Assembly: GCA_001534745.1 (NCBI GenBank)
Contig: CP013997.1
Location: 62,001-126,000 of the forward strand
DNA from: Pseudomonas monteilii
GTDB taxonomy: Bacteria; Pseudomonadota; Gammaproteobacteria; Pseudomonadales; Pseudomonadaceae
Reading direction: 5' to 3'
Length of the DNA stretch: 64,000 nt
Shown: positions 29,190 through 41,384 of the stretch, piece by piece
Layout: each line of letters opens with the position of its first letter
Position numbering within the stretch: position 1 is the first letter of the stretch
Translations under genes and position numbers: made by a program
Notes under the pieces: model-generated
The model's database searches: none
Told to the model about the DNA's origin: nothing
Seen by the model: only the letters and a program-made list of their open reading frames with translations

Positions 29190-30491
29190 ATGCGAGTGAT
29201 GGTGCTTGGGGGCGGTGTCATCGGCACGGTCAGTGCCTACTACCTGGCCCGGCAGGGCTTCGAAGTGGTGGTGGTCGATCGCCAGCCGGCCGTGGCGCTG
29301 GAGACCAGCTTCGCCAACGCCGGGCAGATCTCCCCAGGCTATGCCTCGCCCTGGGCGGCCCCCGGCGTACCCCTCAAGGCCATCAAGTGGCTGCTCGAGC
29401 GCCACGCGCCCCTGGCCATCAAGCTGACCGGCGACGTCGATCAGTACCTGTGGATGGCCCAGATGCTGCGCAACTGCACGGCGTCGCGCTATGCGGTGAA
29501 CAAGGAGCGCATGGTCCGGCTGTCCGAATACAGCCGTGACTGCCTCGACGAGTTGCGCGCCGAGACCGGCATCGCCTACGAGCACCGCACACTGGGCACG
29601 ACCCAGCTGTTCCGTACCCAGGCGCAGCTCGATGCGGCGGCCAAGGACATCGCCGTGCTCGAGCGTTCCGGCGTGCCTTACGAACTGCTCGACCGCGATG
29701 GCATTGCCCGTGTCGAGCCGGCACTGGCCCGCGCCCGCGACCTGCTGGTCGGTGCCTTGCGTCTGCCTAACGACCAGACCGGCGATTGCCAGCAGTTCAC
29801 CCGCCGCCTGGCGGAGATGGCCGAAGGGCTGGGGGTCGAGTTCCGCTTCGGCCAGGACATTCAGCGTCTGGACGTCACTGGCGACCGGCTCAATGGCGTG
29901 TGGATCGACGGTACGCTGGAAACGGCAGACCGCTACGTGCTGGCCCTGGGCAGCTACTCGCCGCAACTGCTCAAGCCCCTGGGTATCCGGGCGCCGGTCT
30001 ATCCGCTCAAAGGCTACTCGCTGACCGTGCCGATCACCGACCCGGCCATGGCTCCGTCGTCGACCATTCTCGATGAAACCTACAAGGTGGCCGTCACGCG
30101 CTTCGACGACCGCATCCGTGTCGGCGGCATGGCCGAGATCGCCGGCTTCGACCTCTCGCTGAACCCGCGTCGGCGCGAGACGCTGGAGATGATCGTCAAC
30201 GACCTTTATCCTCTCGGCGGTGACCTGCAGCAGGCCAGCTTCTGGACCGGGTTGCGCCCGGCGACCCCCGATGGCACGCCCATCGTCGGCGCCACGCCCA
30301 TCCGCAACCTGTTCCTCAACACCGGGCACGGTACGCTGGGCTGGACCATGGCCTGCGGTTCCGGTCGCCTGCTGGCCGACCTGATCGCACACAAGACGCC
30401 GCAGATCAGCGCGGCCGGTCTGGACCTGTCGCGCTACGGTGCAGGGGGTGCGCATGCCCGGTCGGGCAGCGCCACTCCTGCGCATACGTAA
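29190..30491 (+). CDS. dadA: D-amino acid dehydrogenase small subunit
   Basis: A 433-residue membrane-associated flavoprotein that oxidises D-alanine and other D-amino acids to 2-oxo acids, feeding electrons to the respiratory chain. The N-terminal [32 protein letters not shown] is the FAD-binding fold, followed by the family motif [42 protein letters not shown] near the end is also characteristic. It is followed by dadX on the same strand. Together they convert L-alanine to D-alanine and then pyruvate plus ammonia. Confidence 0.96.
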   Translation: MRVMVLGGGVIGTVSAYYLARQGFEVVVVDRQPAVALETSFANAGQISPGYASPWAAPGVPLKAIKWLLERHAPLAIKLTGDVDQYLWMAQMLRNCTASRYAVNKERMVRLSEYSRDCLDELRAETGIAYEHRTLGTTQLFRTQAQLDAAAKDIAVLERSGVPYELLDRDGIARVEPALARARDLLVGALRLPNDQTGDCQQFTRRLAEMAEGLGVEFRFGQDIQRLDVTGDRLNGVWIDGTLETADRYVLALGSYSPQLLKPLGIRAPVYPLKGYSLTVPITDPAMAPSSTILDETYKVAVTRFDDRIRVGGMAEIAGFDLSLNPRRRETLEMIVNDLYPLGGDLQQASFWTGLRPATPDGTPIVGATPIRNLFLNTGHGTLGWTMACGSGRLLADLIAHKTPQISAAGLDLSRYGAGGAHARSGSATPAHT

Positions 30492-30580
30492 CACGCCTCC
30501 GGTCGCCAACCGTTGTCGTCGGTGCAGGGTCGACCTGCGCCGACTCGAACCTCCAACCGCTTTACCAGAAGGCTGTCTTC

Positions 30581-31654
30581 ATGCGTCCCGCCCGTGCCCT
30601 GATCGATCTTCAAGCCCTGCGTCACAACTACCGGGTGGCCCGTGAGCTGGCCGGTGCCAAGGCGCTGGCCGTGGTCAAGGCCGATGCCTACGGGCATGGT
30701 GCGGTGCGCTGTGCGCTGGCCCTGGAAGCCGACGCGGACGGCTTCGCCGTGGCCTGCATCGAAGAGGCGCTGGAACTGCGTGCCGCTGGCATCAAGGCGC
30801 CCATCCTGCTGCTCGAAGGGTTCTTCGAGGCCAGCGAGTTGCCGCTGATCGCCGAGCACGGCCTGTGGTGTGTGGTGCATGCGACCTGGCAGGTCGAGGC
30901 CTTGGAGCGCGCACGCTTGCACACGCCCCTGAACGTCTGGCTCAAGCTCGACACCGGCATGCACCGGGTCGGCCTGCACCCCAAGGATTACCTGACGGCC
31001 TACGAGCGCCTGCTGGCCAGCGGTCAGGTCGCGCGCATCGTGCTGATGAGCCATTTCGCCAGGGCGGACGAGCCGGGCGTCTCCACCACGGGTGAGCAAC
31101 TGGCCGTGTTCGATCAGGCGCGTCAGGGATTGCAGGCCGAGACCAGCCTGAGCAACTCGCCGGCCTTGATCGGCTGGCCGTCGGTACGAAGCGACTGGGC
31201 ACGTCCCGGCATCATGCTGTACGGCGCTACGCCGTTCGAGGCCGAACAGTCCCAGGTCGAGCGTCTGCAGCCGGTGATGACGCTGCAATCGCGGGTGATC
31301 AGCGTGCGCGAACTGCCGGCCGGCGAGCCGGTGGGGTACGGCGCGCGGTTCATCTGCGCGCGGCCGACGCGCGTGGGCGTGGTCGCCATGGGCTATGCCG
31401 ACGGCTATCCACGGCATGCCCCGACTGGCACGCCCGTGCAGGTGGCCGGGCAGCCGAGCCGCCTGGTCGGCCGCGTCTCGATGGACATGCTTTGCATCGA
31501 CCTGACCGACGTGCCCCAGGCCGATGTCGGCAGTCCGGTCGAGCTGTGGGGCAAGCAGGTGCTGGCCAGCACCGTGGCGGCCCATGCCGAGACCATTCCC
31601 TATCAGCTGTTCTGCAACCTCAAGCGCGTCCCGCGCGAGTACCACGGCGACTGA
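30581..31654 (+). CDS. dadX: Catabolic alanine racemase
   Basis: A 357-residue PLP-dependent racemase. The PLP lysine is in [11 protein letters not shown] (Lys34 area) and the C-terminal active-site tyrosine near [15 protein letters not shown] lies in the second domain. It is 90 nt downstream of dadA, so the call is the catabolic DadX rather than biosynthetic Alr. Some pseudomonads have a RidA-like gene between dadA and dadX; here there is none, but a ridA homologue exists at 2948. Length is typical. Confidence 0.95.
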   Translation: MRPARALIDLQALRHNYRVARELAGAKALAVVKADAYGHGAVRCALALEADADGFAVACIEEALELRAAGIKAPILLLEGFFEASELPLIAEHGLWCVVHATWQVEALERARLHTPLNVWLKLDTGMHRVGLHPKDYLTAYERLLASGQVARIVLMSHFARADEPGVSTTGEQLAVFDQARQGLQAETSLSNSPALIGWPSVRSDWARPGIMLYGATPFEAEQSQVERLQPVMTLQSRVISVRELPAGEPVGYGARFICARPTRVGVVAMGYADGYPRHAPTGTPVQVAGQPSRLVGRVSMDMLCIDLTDVPQADVGSPVELWGKQVLASTVAAHAETIPYQLFCNLKRVPREYHGD

Positions 31655-31692
31655 ACCGACGCGGGTCCAGGTCAGTGGCAGGGGTTGGGGTG

Positions 31693-31721
31693 TTGTAAAT
31701 ACTGAACGCTGTTACCATGAT
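31693..31721 (+). promoter_or_regulatory. Putative promoter of the XRE-cupin regulator
   Basis: TTGTAA at 31693-31698 and CATGAT at 31716-31721, 17 bp apart, ending about 50 bp before the TTG start. Confidence 0.45.
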
Positions 31722-31773
31722 AGCGATCACTGCCCCTCGACCCTTGTCCGCTCGCCTTAAGGAGACTCACGCT

Positions 31774-32322
31774 TTGGACGTCGGCCAACGACTGCAAGCC
31801 ATTCGCACGCTCAAGGGCCTGTCCCAACGGGAGCTGGCCAAGCGCGCCGGGGTGACCAACAGCACCATCTCGATGATCGAGAAGAACAGCGTCAGCCCCT
31901 CCATCAGCTCGCTGCGCAAGGTGCTGGGCGGCATTCCGATGTCCATGGTCGAGTTCTTCTCCGTGGAACTGGAGCCGGAAACCCCGTCGCAGATCGTGTA
32001 CAAGGCCCATGAACTGCTCGACATCTCCGATGGCGCGGTGACCATGAAGCTGGTCGGCAAGGCGCATTCCAGTCGGGCGATCGCCTTTCTCAACGAGGTC
32101 TATCCACCCGGAGCCGATACCGGGGACGAGATGCTCACCCATGAGGGCGAAGAGACCGGCATCCTGCTCGAAGGGCGGCTGGAACTGGTGGTGGGCTACG
32201 AGACCTTCGTGCTCGAGGCCGGCGACAGCTACTACTTCGAAAGCACCCGGCCGCACCGTTTTCGCAACCCGTTCGACGAGCCTGCCCGGCTGATCAGCGC
32301 TGCCACGCCGGCCAACTTCTGA
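31774..32322 (+). CDS. XRE family regulator with C-terminal cupin domain (PuuR-like)
   Basis: A 182-residue regulator. The N-terminal HTH (VGQRLQAIRTLKGLSQRELAKRAGV, about 3-27) is followed by a linker and a cupin domain with GEETGILLEGRLELVVG and the C-terminal ESTRPHRFRNPFDEPARL. I place the start at the TTG at 31774 because AAGGAG sits about 9 nt upstream and family homology begins there; upstream ATGs lack support. PuuR and relatives repress putrescine use, and this window has puuB- and kauB-like genes, though not adjacent. Target genes remain unknown. Confidence 0.85.
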   Translation: MDVGQRLQAIRTLKGLSQRELAKRAGVTNSTISMIEKNSVSPSISSLRKVLGGIPMSMVEFFSVELEPETPSQIVYKAHELLDISDGAVTMKLVGKAHSSRAIAFLNEVYPPGADTGDEMLTHEGEETGILLEGRLELVVGYETFVLEAGDSYYFESTRPHRFRNPFDEPARLISAATPANF

Positions 32323-32408
32323 AGACCTTGACGGCGGGACGCCAGGCTCACCGGCCAGCGACCCGCAGGCGCTCACCCGATCCGACCCTCATGACCCCGA
32401 GGCGACCT

Positions 32409-32825
32409 GTGAACCTGATCCACCGTTTGGCAACGTTATCGCTGCTCTACACCCTGGGCCTGGCCAGTGCCGTACACGCGACACCCGACGACGACATGGC
32501 CCGGCGCCTGGCCCCGGTCGGCCAGGTCTGCGTTCAGGGTCAGCCCTGCGACGAGCCGCCGGCCACTCGCCCGGCCGTCACGGGACGCGACCCTGCCGAA
32601 ATCGTCACCCGGCATTGTCAGACCTGCCATGGCATGGGCCTGCTCAACGCACCCAAACCCGGCGACACGTCGGCCTGGCAAGCGCTCGCCGACCGCAATG
32701 GCGGCCTGGACGGCCTGCTGGCCCGGGCGATCAGCGGGGTCAACGCGATGCCGGCGCGGGGCACGTGCGGCAACTGCACCGACGACGAATTGCTCAGCGC
32801 CATCAAGCAGATGTCCGGCCTCTGA
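32409..32825 (+). CDS. Class I c-type cytochrome (cytochrome c5-like)
   Basis: A small exported cytochrome of about 138 residues. The signal peptide is NLIHRLATLSLLYTLGLASAVHA; one haem site, CQTCH, appears about 70 residues in; the sixth ligand is probably the Met in GVNAMPARGTC, followed by the CGNC pair typical of cytochrome c5. The GTG at 32409 with GAGG 7 nt upstream is preferred; ATG at 32391 is an alternative adding six residues. It probably carries electrons in the periplasm. Partners are not encoded nearby. Confidence 0.87.
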   Translation: MNLIHRLATLSLLYTLGLASAVHATPDDDMARRLAPVGQVCVQGQPCDEPPATRPAVTGRDPAEIVTRHCQTCHGMGLLNAPKPGDTSAWQALADRNGGLDGLLARAISGVNAMPARGTCGNCTDDELLSAIKQMSGL

Positions 32826-32906
32826 GCAGGCGGTAGACCCGGCGGGGAGCAAACGCGTGCGGGCATCGGTCCAACGGCTGCATGCAAGGACGTCCGGGAG
32901 GCCAAG

Positions 32907-34772
32907 ATGCCGCATCGCTGCTCCATCGAACAGGCTGTCGACCAGGTGCTGGCGCGTCTGCCCGCACACATCCACATGGGCCTGCCCCTGGGCCTGGGCA
33001 AGCCCACGGCCTTCGTCAATGCGCTGTACCGACGGATTCGCCAGACCCCGGGACGTCAGCTGACGATCTATACCGCATTGACACTCGGCAGGCCTGCGTT
33101 GGGCGATGGCCTGCAGCGGCGCTTTCTGGAACCGTTCGTCGAGCGCGTCTTCGCCGATTGCGAGGAGCTCGACTACCTGGCCGACCTGCGCGGCGACAGC
33201 CTGCCCGGCAACATCCGGGTCGAGCAATTCTTCATGCAGCCCGGCAGCCTGCTGGGCAGCCACACGGCGCAACAGGCCTACGTCAGCAGCAACTACAGCC
33301 ATGCGGCGCGCGATATCAATGCCAAGGGCCTGAACCTGGTGGCGCAGCTGGTGGCTACCACGCCCGAGCGCCCCGGGCACGTGAGCCTGGCCTGCAACCC
33401 GGACATCACGCTCGACCTGCTGCCGATGCTCGACAAGCGCCGCGCCAGGGGCGAGACCGTGTTGGTGCTCGGGCAGCCCCATGACGAGCTGCCGTACATG
33501 CCTGGCACGGCCGAACTGCCTGAAACGACCTTCGACCTGCTCATCGATCAACCCGAGACGCGTCGCCTGTTCTCCACGCCGAACATGCCGGTGTCGACGC
33601 AGGATCATTTCATCGGGTTGTACAGCAGCCTGCTGGTGCGCGACGGCGGCACCCTGCAGATCGGCATCGGCGCCATGGGCGATTCGGTGACGGCCGCCTT
33701 GCTGGCGCGCCAGGGGGACAACGACGGCTACCGCGCCCTGGCCGAAGAGCTGCAGCTCACACCCTGGCAGACGTTGATCGAGCGGGAAGGGGGGCTGGCG
33801 CCCTTCGCCAAAGGGTTGTACGGCTGCAGCGAAATGTTCGTCAACGGTCTGCTGGCCCTGGCTGAAGCCGGCGTGGTGCGACGGCCGGCGGACGAGCACG
33901 GCGTGCTGGTGCATGGTGGGTTTTTCCTGGGGCCGGGCAGTTTCTACCAGCGGCTACGGGAAATGCCCCTGGCGCAGCGCGCCCGTTTCGCCATGACCGC
34001 GATCAGCTTCATCAACGAGCTGTATGGCGACGAAGCGCTCAAGCGGCGCCAGCGCCGTGATGCACGGTTCATCAACACGGTGTTCGGCATGACCTTGATG
34101 GGCGCGGCGGTGGCCGACCAACTGGAAGACGGTCGTGTGCTGAGCGGCGTGGGCGGGCAGTACAACTTCGTCGCCCAGGCCCATGCCCTGGAGGATGCGC
34201 GCTCGCTGCTGCTGGTGCGCAGCTGGCGCGAGTCCGCGGGCGAAGTCACCTCGAACCTGACCTGGACGTACGGGCACTGCACGATTCCTCGGCATCTGCG
34301 TGACCTCGTGGTGACCGAGTACGGCATCGCCGACCTGCGTGGGCAGACCGACAGCGAGGTAATCGCCCGGCTGCTGGCGATCAGCGACTCGCGGTTCCAG
34401 CCAGAGCTGATGGCCAAGGCCAAGGCGGCCGGCAAGCTGCCGGCGGATTTCCAGCTCGATCCGCGGTTCACCGACAACACGCCCGAACGGCTCGAGGCGA
34501 TTCGCCAGCGGCATGGACGGTTGTTTCCGGAGTATCCCCTGGGCTGCGATTTCAGCGACGAAGAGCGGGCGCTGCTGCGTGCCCTGGACTGGCTCAAGCG
34601 CAAGTTCAGGCTGAGCGAAATGCTGGACCTGGGCAAGGCGGCCCTGGATGCGCCGGCGCCCGAGACCTTCCCCGCGCACCTCGAACGTATGGGGCTCGAG
34701 CAGCCGCAAGGGTTCAAGGAGGAGCTGTATCAGCGGTTGTTGCTGGCGGGGTTGCAGGCGACGCAGGGGTAA
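32907..34772 (+). CDS. Acetyl-CoA hydrolase/transferase family protein
   Basis: A 621-residue CoA-transferase/hydrolase related to Ach1 and CoA-transferase family I. The N-terminal half has MGLPLGLGKPTAFVNALY, a CoA-binding-like loop, and the middle has GTLQIGIGAMGDSVTAAL. The C-terminal domain has SGVGGQYNFVAQAHALEDARSLLLVRS, a strongly conserved block in acetyl-CoA hydrolases, and VVTEYGIADLRG. The expected catalytic Glu of CoA transferases may be in EMFVNGLLALAEAG but I cannot confirm it. Length is somewhat longer than typical. Its acyl-CoA substrate is unknown. Confidence 0.82.
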   Translation: MPHRCSIEQAVDQVLARLPAHIHMGLPLGLGKPTAFVNALYRRIRQTPGRQLTIYTALTLGRPALGDGLQRRFLEPFVERVFADCEELDYLADLRGDSLPGNIRVEQFFMQPGSLLGSHTAQQAYVSSNYSHAARDINAKGLNLVAQLVATTPERPGHVSLACNPDITLDLLPMLDKRRARGETVLVLGQPHDELPYMPGTAELPETTFDLLIDQPETRRLFSTPNMPVSTQDHFIGLYSSLLVRDGGTLQIGIGAMGDSVTAALLARQGDNDGYRALAEELQLTPWQTLIEREGGLAPFAKGLYGCSEMFVNGLLALAEAGVVRRPADEHGVLVHGGFFLGPGSFYQRLREMPLAQRARFAMTAISFINELYGDEALKRRQRRDARFINTVFGMTLMGAAVADQLEDGRVLSGVGGQYNFVAQAHALEDARSLLLVRSWRESAGEVTSNLTWTYGHCTIPRHLRDLVVTEYGIADLRGQTDSEVIARLLAISDSRFQPELMAKAKAAGKLPADFQLDPRFTDNTPERLEAIRQRHGRLFPEYPLGCDFSDEERALLRALDWLKRKFRLSEMLDLGKAALDAPAPETFPAHLERMGLEQPQGFKEELYQRLLLAGLQATQG

Positions 34773-34837
34773 GGGGGCAGTGTCTGAGGCGGGCTGTGAG
34801 CGGTGTGCATCATGCCGATCAGGCGGCGCTTCCTGAC

Positions 34838-35096
34838 GGGCCCTGCGGGCCCGATCGCGGCCGGTCCGGCGCCCCGGCAGGTGCCGCTCCTACACCCGTA
34901 GTTACACCGCGGCGATGCAGGTCATCGCGGTCCCTGTGGGAGATTCTATGGTTTCTGCCAAGTGCTGATGTGAACCCTGGCGGGCCCAATCGCGACACAG
35001 GGGTCGCTCCTACACCCGTAGTCGCACCACGGTGTTGCAGGTCATCGCGGTCCCTGTGGGAGCGGCCCCAGTGCCGCGATCGGGCCCGCAGGGCCC
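34838..35096. repeat. 259-bp repeat element bounded by 23-bp perfect inverted repeats
   Basis: The ends at 34838-34860 (GGGCCCTGCGGGCCCGAT...) and 35074-35096 are perfect 23-bp inverted repeats. Between them the block CTCCTACACCCGTAGT... occurs twice with an exact 120-bp period (starts near 34887 and 35007), each copy ending in GTCATCGCGGTCCCTGTGGG. The sequence is REP-like in composition but a different type from the REPIN at 13112. It fills the spacer between the convergent CoA-hydrolase-like and xpt genes and could fold into a long terminator-like hairpin. Confidence 0.85.
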
Positions 35097-35168
35097 GCAA
35101 GCAAGCCCTGCACATCGAGTGCCCTGCACCGCGCCGACAGCACCGCCCGACGGCCTCCGAAGCCGACC

Positions 35169-38164
<2,996 letters not shown>

Positions 38165-39841
38165 TTGTCCACGCTTGTCGTACCCTTGCGTCTGTTGCTG
38201 CTGGCCAGTGAACCGTACTGGGCTGCCGCCTTGCGCGAGCATTTGCCCCTGGCATCCGCCCATCACGCTGTACTGCTGACTGCGCCAAGCTGGGATGCCG
38301 TGGACAGCCTGTTCGCCGACGACCGCTTGACCATCGTACTGACCACGCCCGACCTGCAGCCATGCGTCGAGCGTTGCGGTTTGCCGATGGTGCTGCTGCT
38401 GGAGCAGGACCCCGAGGAGCTGCCACTCGGCGTCAGCGACTGGCTGGTTCAGGGCCAGCTCACCCCCGACACTTTGCGCCGGTGCCTGCGCCACGTACGC
38501 GAGCGTCGCCTGCTGGAAACGACCCTGCAACGCCTGACCGAACTCGACGCTTTGACCGGAGTGGCCAACCGCCAAGGGTTCCAGGCCCTGCTGACTCGAC
38601 GGCTGGCCGAGCACGAGGGCCGTGGCGTGGCCTTGGGTCACCTGGACCTGGACAACTTTCGGCATGTGAACGATGCCCTCGGTCACCAGATCGGTGACCG
38701 CCTGATCCTGCAGGTGGTCGACCGCCTCAAGCAGCAGCTGGGGCCTGACGATCAGATCGCCCGGCTGGGCAGCGACGAGTTCGCCTTGCTGATCGACACA
38801 CGACAGCAGGCTGCACGGGCCGAGCAGGTGGCCCGTCACCTTGTCGATGCGCTGAGCGAGGCCTTCTGGGTCGAGGGTGAAAGCGTGCTGCTGGGGTGCA
38901 GCCTGGGCGTGGCCCATGCTCGTGCCCACAATGGCCCCGACCCCCTGATGTGGCATGCGCACATCGCCATGCAGCAGGCCAAGCGCAGGCGCGGCTGTAC
39001 CTTTCATGTGTTCGACGAGCGCATCAACCGTCATGCACGCAGCCTGGCCGATCTCGAAAGCGAATTGCGCCGGGCCCTGCGTCGCGACGAGCTGGAGCTG
39101 CACTACCAGCCACGCCTGGACCTGGCCAGCGGGCGCATCGTCGGGCTCGAGGCGTTGGTGCGCTGGCGGCATGGCGAGCGGGGTCTGTTGCCGCCGGGCG
39201 AATTCATTCCCCTGGCCGAACAGAGCGGCCTGATCGTGCCCCTGGGCTACTGGGTCATCGCCCGGGCGCTGCGCGATACCCAGGTCTTGCGCGCGCGTGG
39301 CCTGGCGCCCTTGCACATCGCCGTCAACCTGAGTTTCCGGCAATTCCACGACAGCCAGTTGCTGGCGACCTTGAGCCGGCAGATCGCCGAGTACGGCATC
39401 GACGCCAGCTGGCTGGAATTCGAGCTGACCGAGACGGCCGTGATGCACTGCAACGAGCGCGTCCAGCAGACCCTGGATGCGCTGGGTCGCTTGGGCGTGA
39501 GGTTCTCGCTGGACGACTTCGGCACGGGGTTTTCCTCGTTCGTGCACCTGAACAGCCTGCCGATCACCCTGCTCAAGGTCGATCGCAGCTTCGTCGCCGG
39601 CATGGAGCAGCGCGAGGAAAGCCGCAAGCTGGTGCAGGCGATGATCAACCTGGCACACAACCTCAACCTGCACGTGGTCGCCGAAGGCATCGAGAACGAG
39701 CGTCAGCTGGCCCTGCTGCGCGACTATGGCTGCGATCAGGTGCAAGGCTTTCTGGTCAGCCGGGCCTTGCCCATCGACGAACTCAGCGCCTGGCTGAGGG
39801 AGACAAGCGCCCGGTACGGTCGCTTCGACTACCGCCACTGA
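38165..39841 (+). CDS. Cyclic-di-GMP protein: degenerate GGDEF plus EAL domain
   Basis: A 558-residue soluble protein. Residues 1-115 resemble a receiver-like fold without the acidic phosphorylation pocket. A GGDEF domain (about 128-290) has the signature changed to GSDEF (202-206), so cyclase activity is doubtful. The EAL domain (about 300-545) is complete, with EALVRW (329-334), LTETAVM, SLDDFGTGFSS and VVAEGIENE, so c-di-GMP hydrolysis is likely. The start is the TTG at 38165 with AAGGAG 5 nt upstream; an ATG at 38161 lies in a different frame. Confidence 0.88.
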   Translation: MSTLVVPLRLLLLASEPYWAAALREHLPLASAHHAVLLTAPSWDAVDSLFADDRLTIVLTTPDLQPCVERCGLPMVLLLEQDPEELPLGVSDWLVQGQLTPDTLRRCLRHVRERRLLETTLQRLTELDALTGVANRQGFQALLTRRLAEHEGRGVALGHLDLDNFRHVNDALGHQIGDRLILQVVDRLKQQLGPDDQIARLGSDEFALLIDTRQQAARAEQVARHLVDALSEAFWVEGESVLLGCSLGVAHARAHNGPDPLMWHAHIAMQQAKRRRGCTFHVFDERINRHARSLADLESELRRALRRDELELHYQPRLDLASGRIVGLEALVRWRHGERGLLPPGEFIPLAEQSGLIVPLGYWVIARALRDTQVLRARGLAPLHIAVNLSFRQFHDSQLLATLSRQIAEYGIDASWLEFELTETAVMHCNERVQQTLDALGRLGVRFSLDDFGTGFSSFVHLNSLPITLLKVDRSFVAGMEQREESRKLVQAMINLAHNLNLHVVAEGIENERQLALLRDYGCDQVQGFLVSRALPIDELSAWLRETSARYGRFDYRH

Positions 39842-39881
39842 GGCATCCGGCCAGGCAGACTACCCTGACCGGATGCCTGGC

Positions 39882-41270
39882 TCAGCCCAGCGCCGGTGCC
39901 TGGCCGGCACGCGCTGCCCGCCGCAGCAGGCGCCCGGTCCGCCACTCGAACGCCACCACCAGGCAGATCGACGCGCAGGCCAGGCCCAGCGCCAGCCCCC
40001 ACCAGATGCCCAGCGCACCGCCCTCGAAGGTGAAGGCGAACAGCCAGGCACTGGGCGCGCCCACCAGCCAGTAGCACCCCAGGCCGATCAGGAAGGTGAT
40101 CTTGGCGTCCTTCAGGCCACGGATCGAGCCCATGGCGATGCTCTGCACGCCATCGAACAGCTCGAACCAGGCCGCGACCATCAGCAGCCCCACCGCCAGG
40201 TCGAAGATGGCGGCGAACGCCGGGTCCTGCCGGTCGATGAACAGCCCCACCAACGTGTCGGGCTGCAGCCAGAACAGCGCGGCGAAGGCGAACATGAGCG
40301 AAGCGCCGAAGGCGATGCCGACCCGCCCAGCGCTGCGCGCGGCGAGCAGCCGGTCAGCCCCGTAGTACAGGCCCACGCGCATGGTCACCGCGTAGGACAG
40401 CCCGGTCGGCACCATGAACGCGGTGGACACGATCTGCAGGGCGATCTGGTGCGCCGCCAGCTCGGTGCTGCCCAGCAGGCCCATGCACAGGGCGGCGAAG
40501 GCGAACAGGCCGATTTCTACCATGTAGGTGCCGCCGATCGGCAGGCCCAGGCGCAGCAGCTCGCGCAGGGCCGTCCAGGACGGACGCAGCAAGCCTTGGC
40601 GCAGCGGGTAGGCGTCGTAGGCGCGGTGCCAGCGGATGTACAGCGCCAGGGCCACGGCCATGCCCAGCGAGACCACCGCTGTCACCAGGCCGATGCCCAT
40701 CAAACCCAGTTTCGGCAGGCCGAACATCCCCTCGATGAGCGCGTGGTTGAACAGGTAGTTGACCACCGTGCCGACCAGGCTGATCACCATCACCGGCGTG
40801 GAATGCCCCAGGGCGCTGGTGAAACCGCGTAGTGCCATGAAGCTCAGGTAGCCCGGCAGCGCCAGGGGCAGCAGCGTAAGGAACTCGGCGGCCGACGCGA
40901 CGTTGTCCGGCTGCTGCCCGAACAGCAACAGCACCGGTTCCAGGTTCCACAGCGCCAGCCCGGCCAGCAGGGACAGGCCCCAGGCCAGCCACAGGCCGTT
41001 CTGCGCCAGGCGCGTGGCGCCCTGGACGTCGCCGCCGCCCTGGCGGATCGCCACCAGCGTGCCGACGGCAGCGATCACTCCCAGGCAGAAGATCGACACG
41101 AACGAGTAGGTCGCCGCGCCCAGGCCTCCGCCGGCCAGAGCCTGGGGGCTGATGCGCGCCATCATCAAGGTGTCGGTGAGCACCATGAGCATGTGCGCCA
41201 GCTGCGACGCCACCAGCGGGCCTGCCAGCCGCAGCAGGGCTTTCAGTTCGGTAGTGGGGGCGACGTGCAT
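39882..41270 (-). CDS. MATE family multidrug/cation efflux transporter (NorM-like)
   Basis: A 462-residue membrane protein with about 12 helices in two homologous halves, as in MatE/NorM exporters. It begins ELKALLRLAGPLVASQLAHMLMVLTDTLMMAR, close to the NorM N-terminus, and the second half repeats this pattern at ELLRLGLPIGGTYMVEIGLFAF. The conserved helix-1 Asp lies in LTDTLM. It exports drugs or cationic toxins using a Na+ or H+ gradient. Its 3' end converges on the EAL-domain gene. Substrate unknown. Confidence 0.92.
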   Translation of the reverse strand: MHVAPTTELKALLRLAGPLVASQLAHMLMVLTDTLMMARISPQALAGGGLGAATYSFVSIFCLGVIAAVGTLVAIRQGGGDVQGATRLAQNGLWLAWGLSLLAGLALWNLEPVLLLFGQQPDNVASAAEFLTLLPLALPGYLSFMALRGFTSALGHSTPVMVISLVGTVVNYLFNHALIEGMFGLPKLGLMGIGLVTAVVSLGMAVALALYIRWHRAYDAYPLRQGLLRPSWTALRELLRLGLPIGGTYMVEIGLFAFAALCMGLLGSTELAAHQIALQIVSTAFMVPTGLSYAVTMRVGLYYGADRLLAARSAGRVGIAFGASLMFAFAALFWLQPDTLVGLFIDRQDPAFAAIFDLAVGLLMVAAWFELFDGVQSIAMGSIRGLKDAKITFLIGLGCYWLVGAPSAWLFAFTFEGGALGIWWGLALGLACASICLVVAFEWRTGRLLRRAARAGQAPALG

Positions 41271-41384
41271 GGTGACATCCTCGAAAGCGCGTGACAGGGC
41301 AGACCGAGGATTCTGAGGCTTTGGTCAGGATTGCACAAAGGGCGATGGCGCAGCGGGCGCTTGCGTCATCGCCGAGCGCAACCG

